Shown: positions 1 to 8,892, counted from the stretch's first letter. The stretch is DNA of 13,653 nt from Anaerolineales bacterium UBA3940 (GCA_002385675.1 DGDY01000025.1:4376-18028); one strand, 5' to 3'. Notes: generated from the sequence alone by a model not told the origin. Numbers and translations: made by a program.

Positions 1-102
1 ATAAGAGACAGGTATAACACATACTTCCGCCACCAGTCGCTCAGCTATGTGGAGAACGCCCGCTCGATGCTGGAGGAGATCAACCGCACGCCGGGGGATT
101 AG
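1..102 (+). CDS. 3' end of an unidentified protein (partial)
   Basis: Frame 1 is open from the window edge to a TAG at 100-102 and encodes 33 residues. They include FRHQSLSYVENARSMLEEIN and end TPGD. The tail looks like an amphipathic helix followed by a short polar end, as in a real C-terminus. Too little is present to name a family. Downstream is a repeat-rich spacer rather than another plus-strand gene, so this gene probably ends its transcription unit. Support is only an open frame with plausible composition. Confidence 0.45.
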   Translation: MRDRYNTYFRHQSLSYVENARSMLEEINRTPGD

Positions 103-129
103 AGCGCGGTGGGGTTATAAAAATCGTGG

Positions 130-180
130 GTAGGGGCGGGTCGTGATGCGCGACTCACGTCGGGCAACACGCGCCCCTAC
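130..180. repeat. GTAGGGGCGGG-family inverted repeat, copy A
   Basis: The arms GTAGGGGCG (130-138) and CGCCCCTAC (172-180) are 9 bp and perfectly complementary. They enclose a 33-base centre that includes GTGATGCG, a word also found in the copy at 10591-10650. It is intergenic and one of at least four related elements in the window. Confidence 0.7.
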
Positions 181-292
181 CCCAATATCGCGTATAAACA
201 TTGGTTTATAGGCATAAATAGGCGTAGGGGCGGGTCTCAGACCCGCCCCTACCCATATTACGTGTAAGGAGCCGCGAAGTTTATTCGCGGCG
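172..292 (-). repeat. Composite repeat, copy 1, with nested palindrome
   Basis: On the plus strand, CGCGTATAAACATTGGT (189-205) is identical to the reverse complement of 13613-13629. The 25 bases at 268-292 match the reverse complement of 13578-13602 with two mismatches. The two conserved blocks are about 60 bases apart here but almost adjacent in the distal copy, because this copy carries extra sequence containing the palindrome at 224-252. Read in the argH direction, the element lies 3' of argH. Confidence 0.7.
224..252. repeat. Perfect GTAGGGGCGGG palindrome, copy B
   Basis: The arms GTAGGGGCGGGTCT (224-237) and AGACCCGCCCCTAC (239-252) are perfectly complementary around a single central C. 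This is the most perfect member of the family in the window. It interrupts the composite repeat that appears without an insert near 13578-13647. Confidence 0.8.
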
Positions 293-375
293 GGTTTGAT
301 CGCCATGTCTCTGTCCGGTGGCGAAAACAGGCATCGCAGGGGAGGGGTTGCGGCAGCGGCGTACCCCGCCCCGCA

Positions 376-1758
376 TTACGCCTCTGACCCCACCTCCAAC
401 CGCCGTCGTGCCTCGGCGAGCTGCCGCTCCACCGCTTCGGGCGCGGTGCCGCCCGTGACCGCGCGCCGCCTCACCGACTGCTTGAAGTCGAGCACGGCCT
501 TCACATCCGCCCCGAACAGCGGCGACTCAAGCTGGTAGTCCGTGAGGGGTAGCGACTCAAGCGTCAGGCCGTTCGTCTCCGCTCGCCGCACCACCCGCCC
601 GACGACGCTGTGCGCCTCGCGGAACGGCATGCCCTTATCGACCAGATAGTCGGCCAGGTCGGTGGCGAGCATCGCCGTGTCGAGCGCGGCGCGCATCGCC
701 TCGCCATCTGGCTCCAGCGAGGCGATCACCCCCGCGACGACCGGCAGCGTCACGCCCAGCGTGTCCACCGTGTCGAAGAGCGGCTCTTTGTCCTCCTGCA
801 GGTCCTTGTTGTAGGCGCTGGGCAGACCCTTCAGCACGACGAGCAGCGTGTTCAGGTTGCCGATGAGCCGCCCGGACTTGCCGCGTGCCAGCTCCAGCGA
901 GTCGGGGTTGCGCTTCTGCGGCATCAGGCTGGAGCCGGTCGCGTAGCCCTCGCCGATGGTCAGGAAGCGGAAGCCGGGGCTGCTGTACAGGATCAGGTCT
1001 TCGGCGAGGCGGCTGAGATGCACGCCGATCATCGCCGCGTTGAACAGGAACTCGGCGGCGAAGTCCCGGTCGCTCACCGCGTCGAGACTGTTCGGTGTGA
1101 CGCTGCTCAGCCCCAGCTCGACGGCGAGCGCCTCGCGGTCGATGGCGAACGGGTTGCCCGCCAGCGCGCCCGCGCCGAGCGGCGACACTGCCGCACGCCG
1201 CGCTCCATCGGCCAGCCGCTCCCGGTCGCGCTCCAGCATCCAGAAGTACTGCATCAGCCAGTGTGCGAAGAGGACGGGCTGCGCGGGCTGGAGGTGCGTG
1301 TAGCCGGGCATGATCAGGTCGCGGTGCGCGCTGGCCTTCTCCACGATGGCGCGCTGCACCTGCCGCAGATCGGCCTGCACCTGCTCGATGGCGTCGAGCA
1401 GCCACAGGCGCAGGTCCAGCGCGACCTGATCGTTGCGGCTGCGCCCGGTGTGCAGCTTGCCCGCCACCGGCCCGACGATCTCGGTTAAGCGCCGCTCAAC
1501 CGCTGTGTGGATGTCCTCGTCACTCGGCTGTGGCTCGAACGTGCCCGCCTCGAACTCCTGTCGGACCTGCTCCAGCCCCGCCACGATCTGCGCGTGCTCC
1601 TCCTCCGTGAGCAGCCCGGCGCGGTGCAGCGCCCCAGCATAGGCCACACTGCCGCGGATGTCCGCCGCATACAGCCGCCGGTCAAAGCCAAAACTGTCGT
1701 TGAACTGGCGCATCAGATCGTCAGTGCCGCCCTCGAAGCGGCCACCCCACAGGCGCAT
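376..1758 (-). CDS. argH: Argininosuccinate lyase
   Basis: This cytoplasmic enzyme of the fumarase/aspartase superfamily splits argininosuccinate into arginine and fumarate, the last step of arginine synthesis. The 460 residues match the usual family length. The N-terminus (MRLWGGRF) is typical. HTGRSRNDQ (103-111) and the conserved His of GYTHLQPAQP (152-161) are present, and the family signature GSSLMPQKRNPD (275-286) carries the mobile-loop catalytic serine. The ATG follows the PIN stop codon by 4 bases. Its ribosome binding site AAGGAG (1769-1774) is formed by the last Lys-Glu codons of the PIN gene, so translation of the two is probably coupled. It is the last gene of the arg operon. Confidence 0.97.
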   Translation of the reverse strand: MRLWGGRFEGGTDDLMRQFNDSFGFDRRLYAADIRGSVAYAGALHRAGLLTEEEHAQIVAGLEQVRQEFEAGTFEPQPSDEDIHTAVERRLTEIVGPVAGKLHTGRSRNDQVALDLRLWLLDAIEQVQADLRQVQRAIVEKASAHRDLIMPGYTHLQPAQPVLFAHWLMQYFWMLERDRERLADGARRAAVSPLGAGALAGNPFAIDREALAVELGLSSVTPNSLDAVSDRDFAAEFLFNAAMIGVHLSRLAEDLILYSSPGFRFLTIGEGYATGSSLMPQKRNPDSLELARGKSGRLIGNLNTLLVVLKGLPSAYNKDLQEDKEPLFDTVDTLGVTLPVVAGVIASLEPDGEAMRAALDTAMLATDLADYLVDKGMPFREAHSVVGRVVRRAETNGLTLESLPLTDYQLESPLFGADVKAVLDFKQSVRRRAVTGGTAPEAVERQLAEARRRLEVGSEA

Positions 1759-1762
1759 GGGC

Positions 1763-2164
1763 TTACATCTCCTTCTGTACGAACTCGCCCGGGGTCATGA
1801 CCGGGATGTCAAGCGCATCGCGGATGGCGAGCAGATGGTCGTCGTTCGAGATCAGCACGGCCCCCGCGAAGTCGGCGAGCGCGGCAAACTTGCGATCGTC
1901 CGGGTCTTCTATCGCGTCGAAGGTGTTGGGGTATGTCTCGCCCCCGTACTCCGACCCCGGCGTGAAAAGGTCCTCGAACAGCGCCCAGTCAAGCGGGGGG
2001 ATCTGCTCGATGATCTTGCGCGTCTCGTCGCGGGTCGCCTCGTTCCACACGAGAGCCAGCCGCCCCTCGCGCACGGCGCGGATGATCGCCGCGGCGCTGC
2101 TCGACGGGTTGAACCCGGCGGCGACGAAGATGTTGGTATCGAGCACGACACGCGTGATGGGCAT
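1763..2164 (-). CDS. PIN-domain protein (putative VapC-like ribonuclease toxin family)
   Basis: This 133-residue protein has the PIN nuclease fold pattern. It has VVLDTN with Asp9 near the start, an acidic residue in NEATRDE (41-47), DPDDRKFAALA (87-97) and LISNDDHLL (104-112). These supply the usual acidic metal-binding set, so the active site looks intact. Family knowledge: PIN proteins of this size are mostly RNA-cleaving toxins paired with a small antitoxin, but some are solitary. No antitoxin gene is visible in the 260-base gap upstream or downstream, where argH follows after 4 bases. An AGGA-type ribosome binding site precedes the ATG. Its position inside an arginine operon is unusual. 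The fold is well supported; toxicity and target are not. Confidence 0.85.
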   Translation of the reverse strand: MPITRVVLDTNIFVAAGFNPSSSAAAIIRAVREGRLALVWNEATRDETRKIIEQIPPLDWALFEDLFTPGSEYGGETYPNTFDAIEDPDDRKFAALADFAGAVLISNDDHLLAIRDALDIPVMTPGEFVQKEM

Positions 2165-2424
2165 GGCTGTGTGTTTCCTGACTCGAACCCCTCTGGCAAT
2201 GGTTGCTTGCGACCTGCGCCATCCTCCCCTGGGGAGCGATTTGGATAAGACAGTTTTTTTGATCCGCGTAGTTGCGCCTACTCATCCCGCCGAACCCCCT
2301 CCGGACCGGCAGCTTATGGCTGTGCCAACTGCACGCCGAGCGGCGACACAGTCGCGGCGAGGTTGGGTGGTGGGCGCCACAGCCCTCACACATGCGGACG
2401 GCGCGGGGTTGAGGGGGAAGCCCC
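2165..2424. other. Intergenic gap between argG and the PIN gene
   Basis: This 260-base gap interrupts an otherwise tight operon. I find no convincing gene in either strand and no clear promoter. It contains a 7-bp inverted pair GGCTGTG (2318-2324) / CACAGCC (2378-2384) enclosing a CGCCG/CGGCG hairpin (2334-2345), which suggests a folded RNA or a decayed repeat. A T7 run at 2254-2260 lies on the plus strand and is not a terminator for the operon. The gap may mark where the PIN gene was inserted. Confidence 0.5.
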
Positions 2425-3705
<1,281 letters not shown>

Positions 3706-3729
3706 GGTAAAACTCTCCTTCAAGATCAG

Positions 3730-3758
3730 GTAGGGGCCGGTCTGGAACCGGCCCCTAC
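3730..3758. repeat. GTAGGGGCCGG inverted repeat inside the arg operon, copy C
   Basis: The arms GTAGGGGCCGGT (3730-3741) and ACCGGCCCCTAC (3747-3758) are perfectly complementary around CTGGA. The element lies in the argJ-argG gap, about 10 bases upstream of the argG ribosome binding site. Compared with copy B the stem core changes on both sides (CGGGT/ACCCG to CCGGT/ACCGG), so pairing is preserved. No T-run follows, so it is more likely an RNA-stability or repeat element than a terminator. Confidence 0.8.
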
Positions 3759-3778
3759 AAATAAAACCCGATATGATG

Positions 3779-4963
3779 TTACGTCCGGTAGTGCCCGTTG
3801 ATGGTCACATAGTCGTGGCTGAGGTCGCACGTCCAGATGGTCGTCTCCGCCTCGCCCAGCCCCAGGTCGAGCCGGAACCCCCACGCCTCGCCGGACATGA
3901 GTGCGATGGCGGCAGGCTCGTCGTAGTTCGTAGGGCCGCCCTGCTCAAAAAGCCGGATGGCCTCCACGCCCTCCGCGTCGAGTAGCGACAGCGCCATCCG
4001 CCCGGCGTCGACCGTCACGCCTGCCCGGCCCGCCGCCGCGATAATCCGGCCCCAGTTGGGGTCGGCGCCGTAGAAGGCCGTCTTGCAGAGCGGCGAGGTG
4101 GCAATCGCGTTGCCCACGGCCCGCGCCGCCTCGACGCTCTCCGCCCCGGTGATGTGCAGCGTGACGAACTTCGTCGCACCCTCGGCGTTGCGCACCAGCT
4201 CCTGTGCCAGCGTCGTGCAGACGGTTTCCAGCGCGGCATAGAACTTGGCGTCATTCTCGCCGACCTCCACGCCCGACGCGCCGTTGGCCAGCAGCAGCAC
4301 CGTGTCGTTGGTGCTCATGTCGCCGTCCACGACGATGCGGTTGAAGCTGTGATCCGCCGCGCGCTTGAGCATGGCCTGCAGCGCCGGCTGGGGCACGGCG
4401 GCGTCAGTGACGATGACCGCCAGCATGGTTGCCATGTTGGGCGCGATCATGCCCGCGCCTTTGGCAATCCCGCCGATGCTGTAACCCGCGTCGGTGTGGA
4501 CGCAGGCAAGCTTGGGGTAGGTGTCCGTCGTCATGATGGCGAGCGCCGCGTCGCGCCAGCCATCCGCCTCAAGTTGCCCGGCTGCCGTCTCAATGCCGTG
4601 CCTGACGTGCTCCATCGGCATCGGCACGCCGATCACCCCCGTTGAGAGCACAAGCACCTCGCCCGGCTCGCAGCCGATCATGCTCGCCGCCGCTGCCGCC
4701 ATTGCCTGTGCATCGCGCATGCCCTGCTCGCCGGTGCAGGCGTTGGCGTTGCCCGCGTTGGCGACGACTGCGCGCACCGCTCCGCCGCCACGTATCACCG
4801 CCTCGTCGAGCAGCACCGGGGCCGCCTTAACATGGTTGGTCGTGAAGACGCCCGCCGCCGCGCAGGGGCGGTCGCTGGCAATGAAGGCAATATCTTTATC
4901 GTCTACCTTCAGCCCGCAGTGGACGCCCGCCGCGCGGAAACCCCTAACTGTGAAGCTCGTCAT
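3779..4963 (-). CDS. argJ: Bifunctional glutamate N-acetyltransferase / ornithine acetyltransferase
   Basis: ArgJ transfers the acetyl group from N-acetylornithine to glutamate, releasing ornithine and regenerating N-acetylglutamate; some members also use acetyl-CoA. The precursor is 394 residues, normal for the family. The self-cleavage site is visible in [14 protein letters not shown]: cleavage between Ala178 and Thr179 would make Thr179 the N-terminal nucleophile of the beta chain. DGDMSTNDT and the C-terminal [10 protein letters not shown] are also family hallmarks. The ATG lies 5 bases after the stop of the upstream GNAT gene, so the two are probably translated in concert. Sequence alone does not show whether it is mono- or bifunctional. 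Confidence 0.97.
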   Translation of the reverse strand: MTSFTVRGFRAAGVHCGLKVDDKDIAFIASDRPCAAAGVFTTNHVKAAPVLLDEAVIRGGGAVRAVVANAGNANACTGEQGMRDAQAMAAAAASMIGCEPGEVLVLSTGVIGVPMPMEHVRHGIETAAGQLEADGWRDAALAIMTTDTYPKLACVHTDAGYSIGGIAKGAGMIAPNMATMLAVIVTDAAVPQPALQAMLKRAADHSFNRIVVDGDMSTNDTVLLLANGASGVEVGENDAKFYAALETVCTTLAQELVRNAEGATKFVTLHITGAESVEAARAVGNAIATSPLCKTAFYGADPNWGRIIAAAGRAGVTVDAGRMALSLLDAEGVEAIRLFEQGGPTNYDEPAAIALMSGEAWGFRLDLGLGEAETTIWTCDLSHDYVTINGHYRT

Positions 4964-4968
4964 GATGC

Positions 4969-5508
4969 CTACCTGCTCCCGTTCCCATTTGAATGATCAG
5001 CGTCAAGATGATAGATGACCGCGATCTCGTCGCACCTGTCCCGCAGCGGGCAAAGCTGGCAGTCTCGCCAGACCTTCTCCGGGTAGTTGGCGATGCCATC
5101 TACCTGGAAGCCCAGCCGCAGGAACACCGGCGCGGCCCGTGTTAGGGCGAGCACGCGGCGCATCCCGCGCGCCTCGGCAAGCCGGACCGCCGCCTGGATC
5201 AGCTTGCCGCCCAGTCCGTTGCCCCGGTACTCCGGCACGACGGCCAGCGAGCGCACCTCGCACAGCTCGTCGTTGAAGTGCACCAGCGACACACACCCGA
5301 CAAGCTCACCATCACGTTCTGCCACCAGCCAGTCGTCAATGTGGGCGCGCATCTCCGCAGGGTTGCGGGGCAGCATGCGCCCCGCCCTCACCTCGTCGGC
5401 AAAGATGGCCAGCATCTCGTCGATCTCCGAGATGCGCGCCCCACGTATGTTGACGTTGTCGTCGCTGCCGCTCACAGCAGCGGCCTGCTTCAGCCGGTGC
5501 GTTTGCAT
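4969..5508 (-). CDS. argA: Short GNAT-type N-acetylglutamate synthase
   Basis: This single-domain GNAT acetyltransferase of 179 residues probably makes N-acetylglutamate from glutamate and acetyl-CoA, priming the acetyl cycle run by ArgJ. The acetyl-CoA loop is VVPEYRGNGLGGKLI (90-104). The C-terminal YPEKVWRDCQLCPLRDRCDE carries three cysteines (150, 153, 159), a pattern I associate with short ArgA-like synthases. It lacks the amino-acid-kinase domain of E. coli ArgA. I place the start at ATG 5508, preceded by GAGGGGAG at about 10 bases. A TTG at 5544 would add 12 residues, but they look like leader sequence. It sits between argD and argJ, which supports the role. It could acetylate another amino acid, but context makes this unlikely. 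Confidence 0.85.
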   Translation of the reverse strand: MQTHRLKQAAAVSGSDDNVNIRGARISEIDEMLAIFADEVRAGRMLPRNPAEMRAHIDDWLVAERDGELVGCVSLVHFNDELCEVRSLAVVPEYRGNGLGGKLIQAAVRLAEARGMRRVLALTRAAPVFLRLGFQVDGIANYPEKVWRDCQLCPLRDRCDEIAVIYHLDADHSNGNGSR

Positions 5509-5586
5509 GATGGTCTTGCTCCCCTCACTCTGAATGTTTAACAAGAGATAATTCCTTCTATTCGATCCATATCTGCACGGGTGAGG

Positions 5587-6783
5587 CTAATGAGGGATAA
5601 TCTCCCCTAATACCTCCATCAGCCGGTCGATTTCCTTCTCCGTCACGATCAGCGGTGGCAGCAGGCGGAGGACGTTCTCCCCGGCGTTGAGCAGGATCAC
5701 GCCCCGCTCGTAGCCCGCCTGCACCACAGACGCTACCGGGACGTCCATCTCCACACCGATCATCAGGCCCAGCCCGCGCACGTCCTTAATGTGCGGCGAG
5801 CCAAGCTCGCGCAGGCGGCCCATGAGCAGCGCCCCCATCTTCTCGACGTGCGCCAGCATCGCCGGGTCGCTCACCCGCTTCAGCACTACCTGCGCCGCCC
5901 GCGCGGCGACCGGCCCCCCGGCGAACGTGCTGCCGTGGTCGCCCGGCTCGATGGCGCTTGCGACCTCGTCGGTGAGCAGCGTCGCGCCCATCGGCAGGCC
6001 GCCGCCCAGCGCCTTGGCCAGCGTCATCATGTCGGGCTGCACGCCGAAGTGTTCGTAGGCCCACAGACGGCCCGTCCGCCCCATCCCGCTCTGGATCTCA
6101 TCGAACACCAGCAGCGCGCCATGCTCGTCGCATGCCTCACGCAGCGCGCGGAGGAACTCCGGCGTGGCGACGTTCACGCCGCCCTCGCCCTGTACCGGCT
6201 CGACGAACACCGCGCACGTCTGCGGGCCGACGAACGCCCTGATCGCGTCCACATCGTTGAAGGGCGCGATACTCACGCCGGGCATCAGCGGGCGGAAGGG
6301 CGCCTGGTACTGCTCGCGGGCGGTAAGGGCCAGCGCGCCAGCCGTCCGCCCGTGGAAGCCGCCGGAAAAAGCGACGATCCCGGTTTTATCGGGACCGTCG
6401 TGCGTGCGTGCATATTTCCGCGCAAACTTAATGGCCGCCTCGATCGCTTCCGCGCCGGAGTTGCAGAAGTAAACCTTACCGGCGAAGCTGTGCTGGCACA
6501 GGCTCTCTGCAAGCTCGGCCTGCGGCGCAGTGTGGTACAGGTTCGAGACGTGACCGAGCGTTTCCAACTGCTCGTGGACGGCGGCGATGATCTCCGGGTC
6601 GGCATGGCCCAGCGCGTTGACGGCGATGCCGGAGCCGAAGTCCAGGTATTCGCGCCCCTCGGCGTCCACGACCGTCATGCCCTGCCCGCGCACCAGCACG
6701 AACGGCGCGCGCTTGTACGTGCCGAGCACGTAACTGGTGTCCTTCTCGGTAATCTCTGCTGCCTGTCTGGTTTCTAATGCCAT
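5587..6783 (-). CDS. argD: Acetylornithine aminotransferase
   Basis: This class III PLP aminotransferase converts N-acetylglutamate semialdehyde to N-acetylornithine, with glutamate as amino donor. In the 398-residue form starting MALETRQ, the visible family features are [44 protein letters not shown] with the PLP-contacting Asp228, and [14 protein letters not shown] with Schiff-base Lys257. HGSTFAGGP near the active-site entrance is also present. An upstream in-frame start at 6861 would add 26 residues read through a repeat hairpin. GGAGGG 9 bases before ATG 6783 favours the shorter form. It follows argB after a 121-base gap. Confidence 0.95.
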   Translation of the reverse strand: MALETRQAAEITEKDTSYVLGTYKRAPFVLVRGQGMTVVDAEGREYLDFGSGIAVNALGHADPEIIAAVHEQLETLGHVSNLYHTAPQAELAESLCQHSFAGKVYFCNSGAEAIEAAIKFARKYARTHDGPDKTGIVAFSGGFHGRTAGALALTAREQYQAPFRPLMPGVSIAPFNDVDAIRAFVGPQTCAVFVEPVQGEGGVNVATPEFLRALREACDEHGALLVFDEIQSGMGRTGRLWAYEHFGVQPDMMTLAKALGGGLPMGATLLTDEVASAIEPGDHGSTFAGGPVAARAAQVVLKRVSDPAMLAHVEKMGALLMGRLRELGSPHIKDVRGLGLMIGVEMDVPVASVVQAGYERGVILLNAGENVLRLLPPLIVTEKEIDRLMEVLGEIIPH

Positions 6784-6904
6784 GCGCTGTCGCCCTCCGT
6801 TTTCGGGTTTATAGAGCCCCCACCGTCCTCCCCCTTGCAATGGGGGGGAGAGACCGCACAACCGCGAGTTGCCGGTCAGGGGGCTCGCTGTTATTCCTGA
6901 CCGG
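6784..6904 (-). repeat. Nested hairpin in the argB-argD gap
   Basis: An outer stem GAGCCCCC (6814-6821) / GGGGGCTC (6879-6886) encloses an inner stem CTCCCCC (6828-6834) / GGGGGAG (6844-6850) around a TTGCAAT-rich loop. No T-run follows, so it is not a canonical terminator. It may be a dispersed intergenic repeat or an mRNA processing/stability structure separating argCB from the distal genes. Confidence 0.6.
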
Positions 6905-7663
6905 CTACCCCAGCACCACCGTCGTGCCTGCGTCCGCTTGCAGCCCGGTGAGGTTCGTAATTACCGCCGACTGCGCGCCCTTCGCCAGCGCGTCGAGCGC
7001 CGCCCGCACCTTCGGGATCATCCCGTCGCGGATCACGCCCGCCTCGATCAGTTCGTTCACCTCGTCCGCCGTGAGGCGCGGCGCAACCTCATCGCCGACC
7101 TTCACGCCCGGCACGTTCGAGACGAACACCGCGCGCCTCGCGCCGACCGCCCCGGCAATCGTCCCGGCGGCGTGGTCGGCGTTGACGTTGTAGCGCCCAC
7201 CCGGCCCGGCGGAGATCGGCGAGATGACCGGCACGACGCCCTCAGCGCACAGCTCGCGCAGCACGTCGGCGCGCACCTCCACGATCCGCCCGACGAGGCC
7301 CATGTCCTCCGGCGAACCGGCTTCCGCCCAGCGCTCGGCACGCAGCAGGCCGCGGTCCACCCCGCTCAGGCCCATCGCATCGACGCCCGCCTCAAGCAGC
7401 GCCAGCGTCAGCAGCTTGTTCACGCTGCCGGAGAGCACCATCTCAGCGACGCGCAGGCCCGCCTCGTTAGTGATGCGCTGCCCGTTGACAAAGGTCGCCT
7501 CGACGCCGAGTTGCTCCATTAGCGCGCTGATCGAGCGCCCACCGCCGTGCACCACGATGCACCTCCGCCCGCCGTTCAGCCCGGCGATAGCCCTGGCAAG
7601 CTGCGGGATGAAGCCCTCGGTTTCGAGGTCGTTGCCGCCGACCTTGATCACGTCGATGTGCAT
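6905..7663 (-). CDS. argB: Acetylglutamate kinase
   Basis: This amino-acid-kinase-fold enzyme phosphorylates N-acetylglutamate to N-acetylglutamyl 5-phosphate. It has 252 residues from ATG 7663. Seen are the phosphate-binding IKVGGN (6-11) and VHGGG near residue 39, a GLSGVD segment, RYNVNADHAAG and the C-terminal GMIPKV with the conserved lysine. An in-frame TTG at 7693 would extend it by ten arginine-rich residues; GAGGG just before the ATG favours the shorter form. The SGVDRG segment differs from the SGKDG-like form I expect in many ArgBs. A LysZ-like kinase is an alternative on sequence alone, but flanking argC, argD and argJ and no LysW carrier gene argue for ArgB. Confidence 0.93.
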   Translation of the reverse strand: MHIDVIKVGGNDLETEGFIPQLARAIAGLNGGRRCIVVHGGGRSISALMEQLGVEATFVNGQRITNEAGLRVAEMVLSGSVNKLLTLALLEAGVDAMGLSGVDRGLLRAERWAEAGSPEDMGLVGRIVEVRADVLRELCAEGVVPVISPISAGPGGRYNVNADHAAGTIAGAVGARRAVFVSNVPGVKVGDEVAPRLTADEVNELIEAGVIRDGMIPKVRAALDALAKGAQSAVITNLTGLQADAGTTVVLG

Positions 7664-7696
7664 GGCTGCCCTCGTACGCCTTTCTTCTCTCAACGA

Positions 7697-8728
7697 CTAC
7701 GAGCCGGAAACAGCCGTCTCAACGGCTAGCAGGCCCGCCGTCTCATTGAAACCGGCCATCAGGTTAAAGTTCTGCACGGCCTGCGACGCCGCGCCCTTCT
7801 GCAGATTGTCGAGCGCCGAGACCACGATCAGCGTGTCTGCCGTCGCCGCCGTCGTGGAGATCACTGCGCGCGGTGTGCGGTTAACGTGCGCCAGCGTCGC
7901 CATCTCGCCTTCCGATAACACCTCGACGAGCGGCTCGCCCTCGTACTGCTCGGCGAGCGCCTGCCGCGCCGCGTCCATGTCGGTGACGGGCACGTACATC
8001 GTCGAGATGATGCCCCGGTCGACCGGCAGCAGGTGCGGCGAGAAGATCAGCCGGCCCTGCTCGACGCCTTCCTTGGCAAGCTGCTGCTCGACCTCGGCCA
8101 GATGCCGGTGGCTGCGCCCGATGCTGTACGGGTAGAAGTTGCCGTGAAGTTCGGCGAAGAGCGTGTGCTGCTTCGGGGAGCGCCCCGCGCCGCTAACGCC
8201 CGATTTGGCGTCCACGATGATTGGCCCGCCTTCGGCGATCAGGCCGCGCCGGGCGAGGGGCACGAGGCCCAGCAGCATCGAGGTGGCGTAGCAGCCAGGG
8301 TTGGCGATGAGCGAGCGCCCGACGAGCGTATCCCGCCACAGCTCCGGGATGCCATAGGGAACCGGCAGCAGGTCCGGCGCCGGGTGCGCGACCTTATACC
8401 ACTGCTCATAGACCGCCGCGTCGTCGATGCGCAGGTCGGCGGAGAGGTCCACGACCTTCACGCCGTACTCAAGCGCCTGCGCGGCGAGCGGTGCGGAACT
8501 GGTGTGCGGCAGGCACAGAAAGACGGCATCAACCTCGCCGAGCGGGGCGTCCTGCGCGCGCACGAGCGGCACATCCGGCGCGAGCGGGTGGCTCTGGCGC
8601 AGAGTCTGCCCGGCCATGCTCTCCGACGTCCCGAAGCGGATATGCACGCCGGGGTGCCGGGCCAAGATCGCGGCCAGCTCTAGCCCGGTATAGCCTGTCG
8701 CGCCGTACACACCTACGTTGACCTGCAT
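7697..8728 (-). CDS. argC: N-acetyl-gamma-glutamyl-phosphate reductase
   Basis: ArgC reduces N-acetylglutamyl phosphate to the semialdehyde with NADPH. The 343-residue product has the Rossmann motif VYGATGYTG (7-15), the substrate segment VDLSADLR (93-100), the catalytic cysteine in NPGCYAT (Cys146), KSGVSGAGR and HLLPVDRGI with the conserved His. The ATG is preceded by AAGGGAG in a good position, only about 20 bases after the T-run of a strong intrinsic terminator. argC is the first structural gene of the operon and is therefore the gene exposed to leader control. Confidence 0.97.
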   Translation of the reverse strand: MQVNVGVYGATGYTGLELAAILARHPGVHIRFGTSESMAGQTLRQSHPLAPDVPLVRAQDAPLGEVDAVFLCLPHTSSAPLAAQALEYGVKVVDLSADLRIDDAAVYEQWYKVAHPAPDLLPVPYGIPELWRDTLVGRSLIANPGCYATSMLLGLVPLARRGLIAEGGPIIVDAKSGVSGAGRSPKQHTLFAELHGNFYPYSIGRSHRHLAEVEQQLAKEGVEQGRLIFSPHLLPVDRGIISTMYVPVTDMDAARQALAEQYEGEPLVEVLSEGEMATLAHVNRTPRAVISTTAATADTLIVVSALDNLQKGAASQAVQNFNLMAGFNETAGLLAVETAVSGS

Positions 8729-8748
8729 TGCGGCTTCTCCCTTAACAC

Positions 8749-8782
8749 AAAAAAACCGCCCCCGGTTGCCCGGGAGCGGTTT
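8749..8782 (-). terminator. Intrinsic terminator in the argC leader
   Basis: The arms AAACCGCTCCCGG (8770-8782) and CCGGGGGCGGTTT (8753-8765) form 13 pairs with one G-U around a GCAA tetraloop. Transcription then runs into seven T residues (8749-8755). It lies between the promoter and argC, so it must be conditional. Confidence 0.92.
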
Positions 8783-8820
8783 GCTGTCAATCTGGCCTGC
8801 CTAAGCCACTGCAACCACCA

Positions 8821-8892
8821 CTAGCCGGACACCGGAATGGGCGTCTGGCGGCGACGAGGGTAACGGCGGATGCGGGCTGTCAGCGAATTCAT
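8821..8892 (-). CDS. Arginine-rich leader peptide of the arg operon
   Basis: This 23-codon ORF begins ATG (8890-8892) and ends TAG (8821-8823). It encodes MNSLTA, then RIRRYPRRR, then a short QTPIPVSG tail. Six of residues 7-15 are arginine, encoded by CGC and CGT. In leader-peptide attenuation, runs of the end-product amino acid sense its charged tRNA. The ORF is inside the predicted transcript and its stop codon immediately precedes the antiterminator segment. The frame is open further upstream, but that part lies beyond the predicted promoter, and this ATG is the first usable start in the transcript. A weak point is that the nearest purine-rich ribosome site (AGAGGAAG) is about 15 bases away. 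Expected role: regulatory in cis, not a functional protein. Confidence 0.75.
   Translation of the reverse strand: MNSLTARIRRYPRRRQTPIPVSG

Larger units (their letters stand above)
103..375. other. Gene-free spacer packed with hairpin repeats
   Basis: This 273-base spacer lies between the plus-strand partial gene and the 3' end of argH. I see no credible gene. It holds two GTAGGGGCGGG-type inverted repeats (130-180 and 224-252), a TATAAAC/GTTTATA hairpin (193-210) and a GCCGCGAA/TTCGCGGC hairpin (271-291). No hairpin here is followed by a T-run in the direction of argH transcription, so a canonical intrinsic terminator for the arg operon is not evident. Confidence 0.7.

Noticed and set aside
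103..300. CRISPR array or direct-repeat array
   Set aside because: The repeats are inverted hairpins of differing length, not regularly spaced direct repeats.
610..1488. 292-residue plus-strand ORF antisense to argH
   Set aside because: It is a shadow frame opposite a certain gene; the residue composition is low-complexity and has no recognisable domain.
1989..2393. 134-residue Cys/His-rich minus-strand ORF as an antitoxin or LysW-like carrier
   Set aside because: It overlaps the PIN gene in another frame by about 175 bases, has no CPxCG-type zinc pattern and looks like a shadow frame of GC-rich DNA.
6905..8728. LysW-dependent lysine/arginine (LysZ/LysY) pathway
   Set aside because: No LysW carrier or LysX/ArgX ligase gene is present, while ArgJ and an N-acetylglutamate synthase fit the acetyl pathway.
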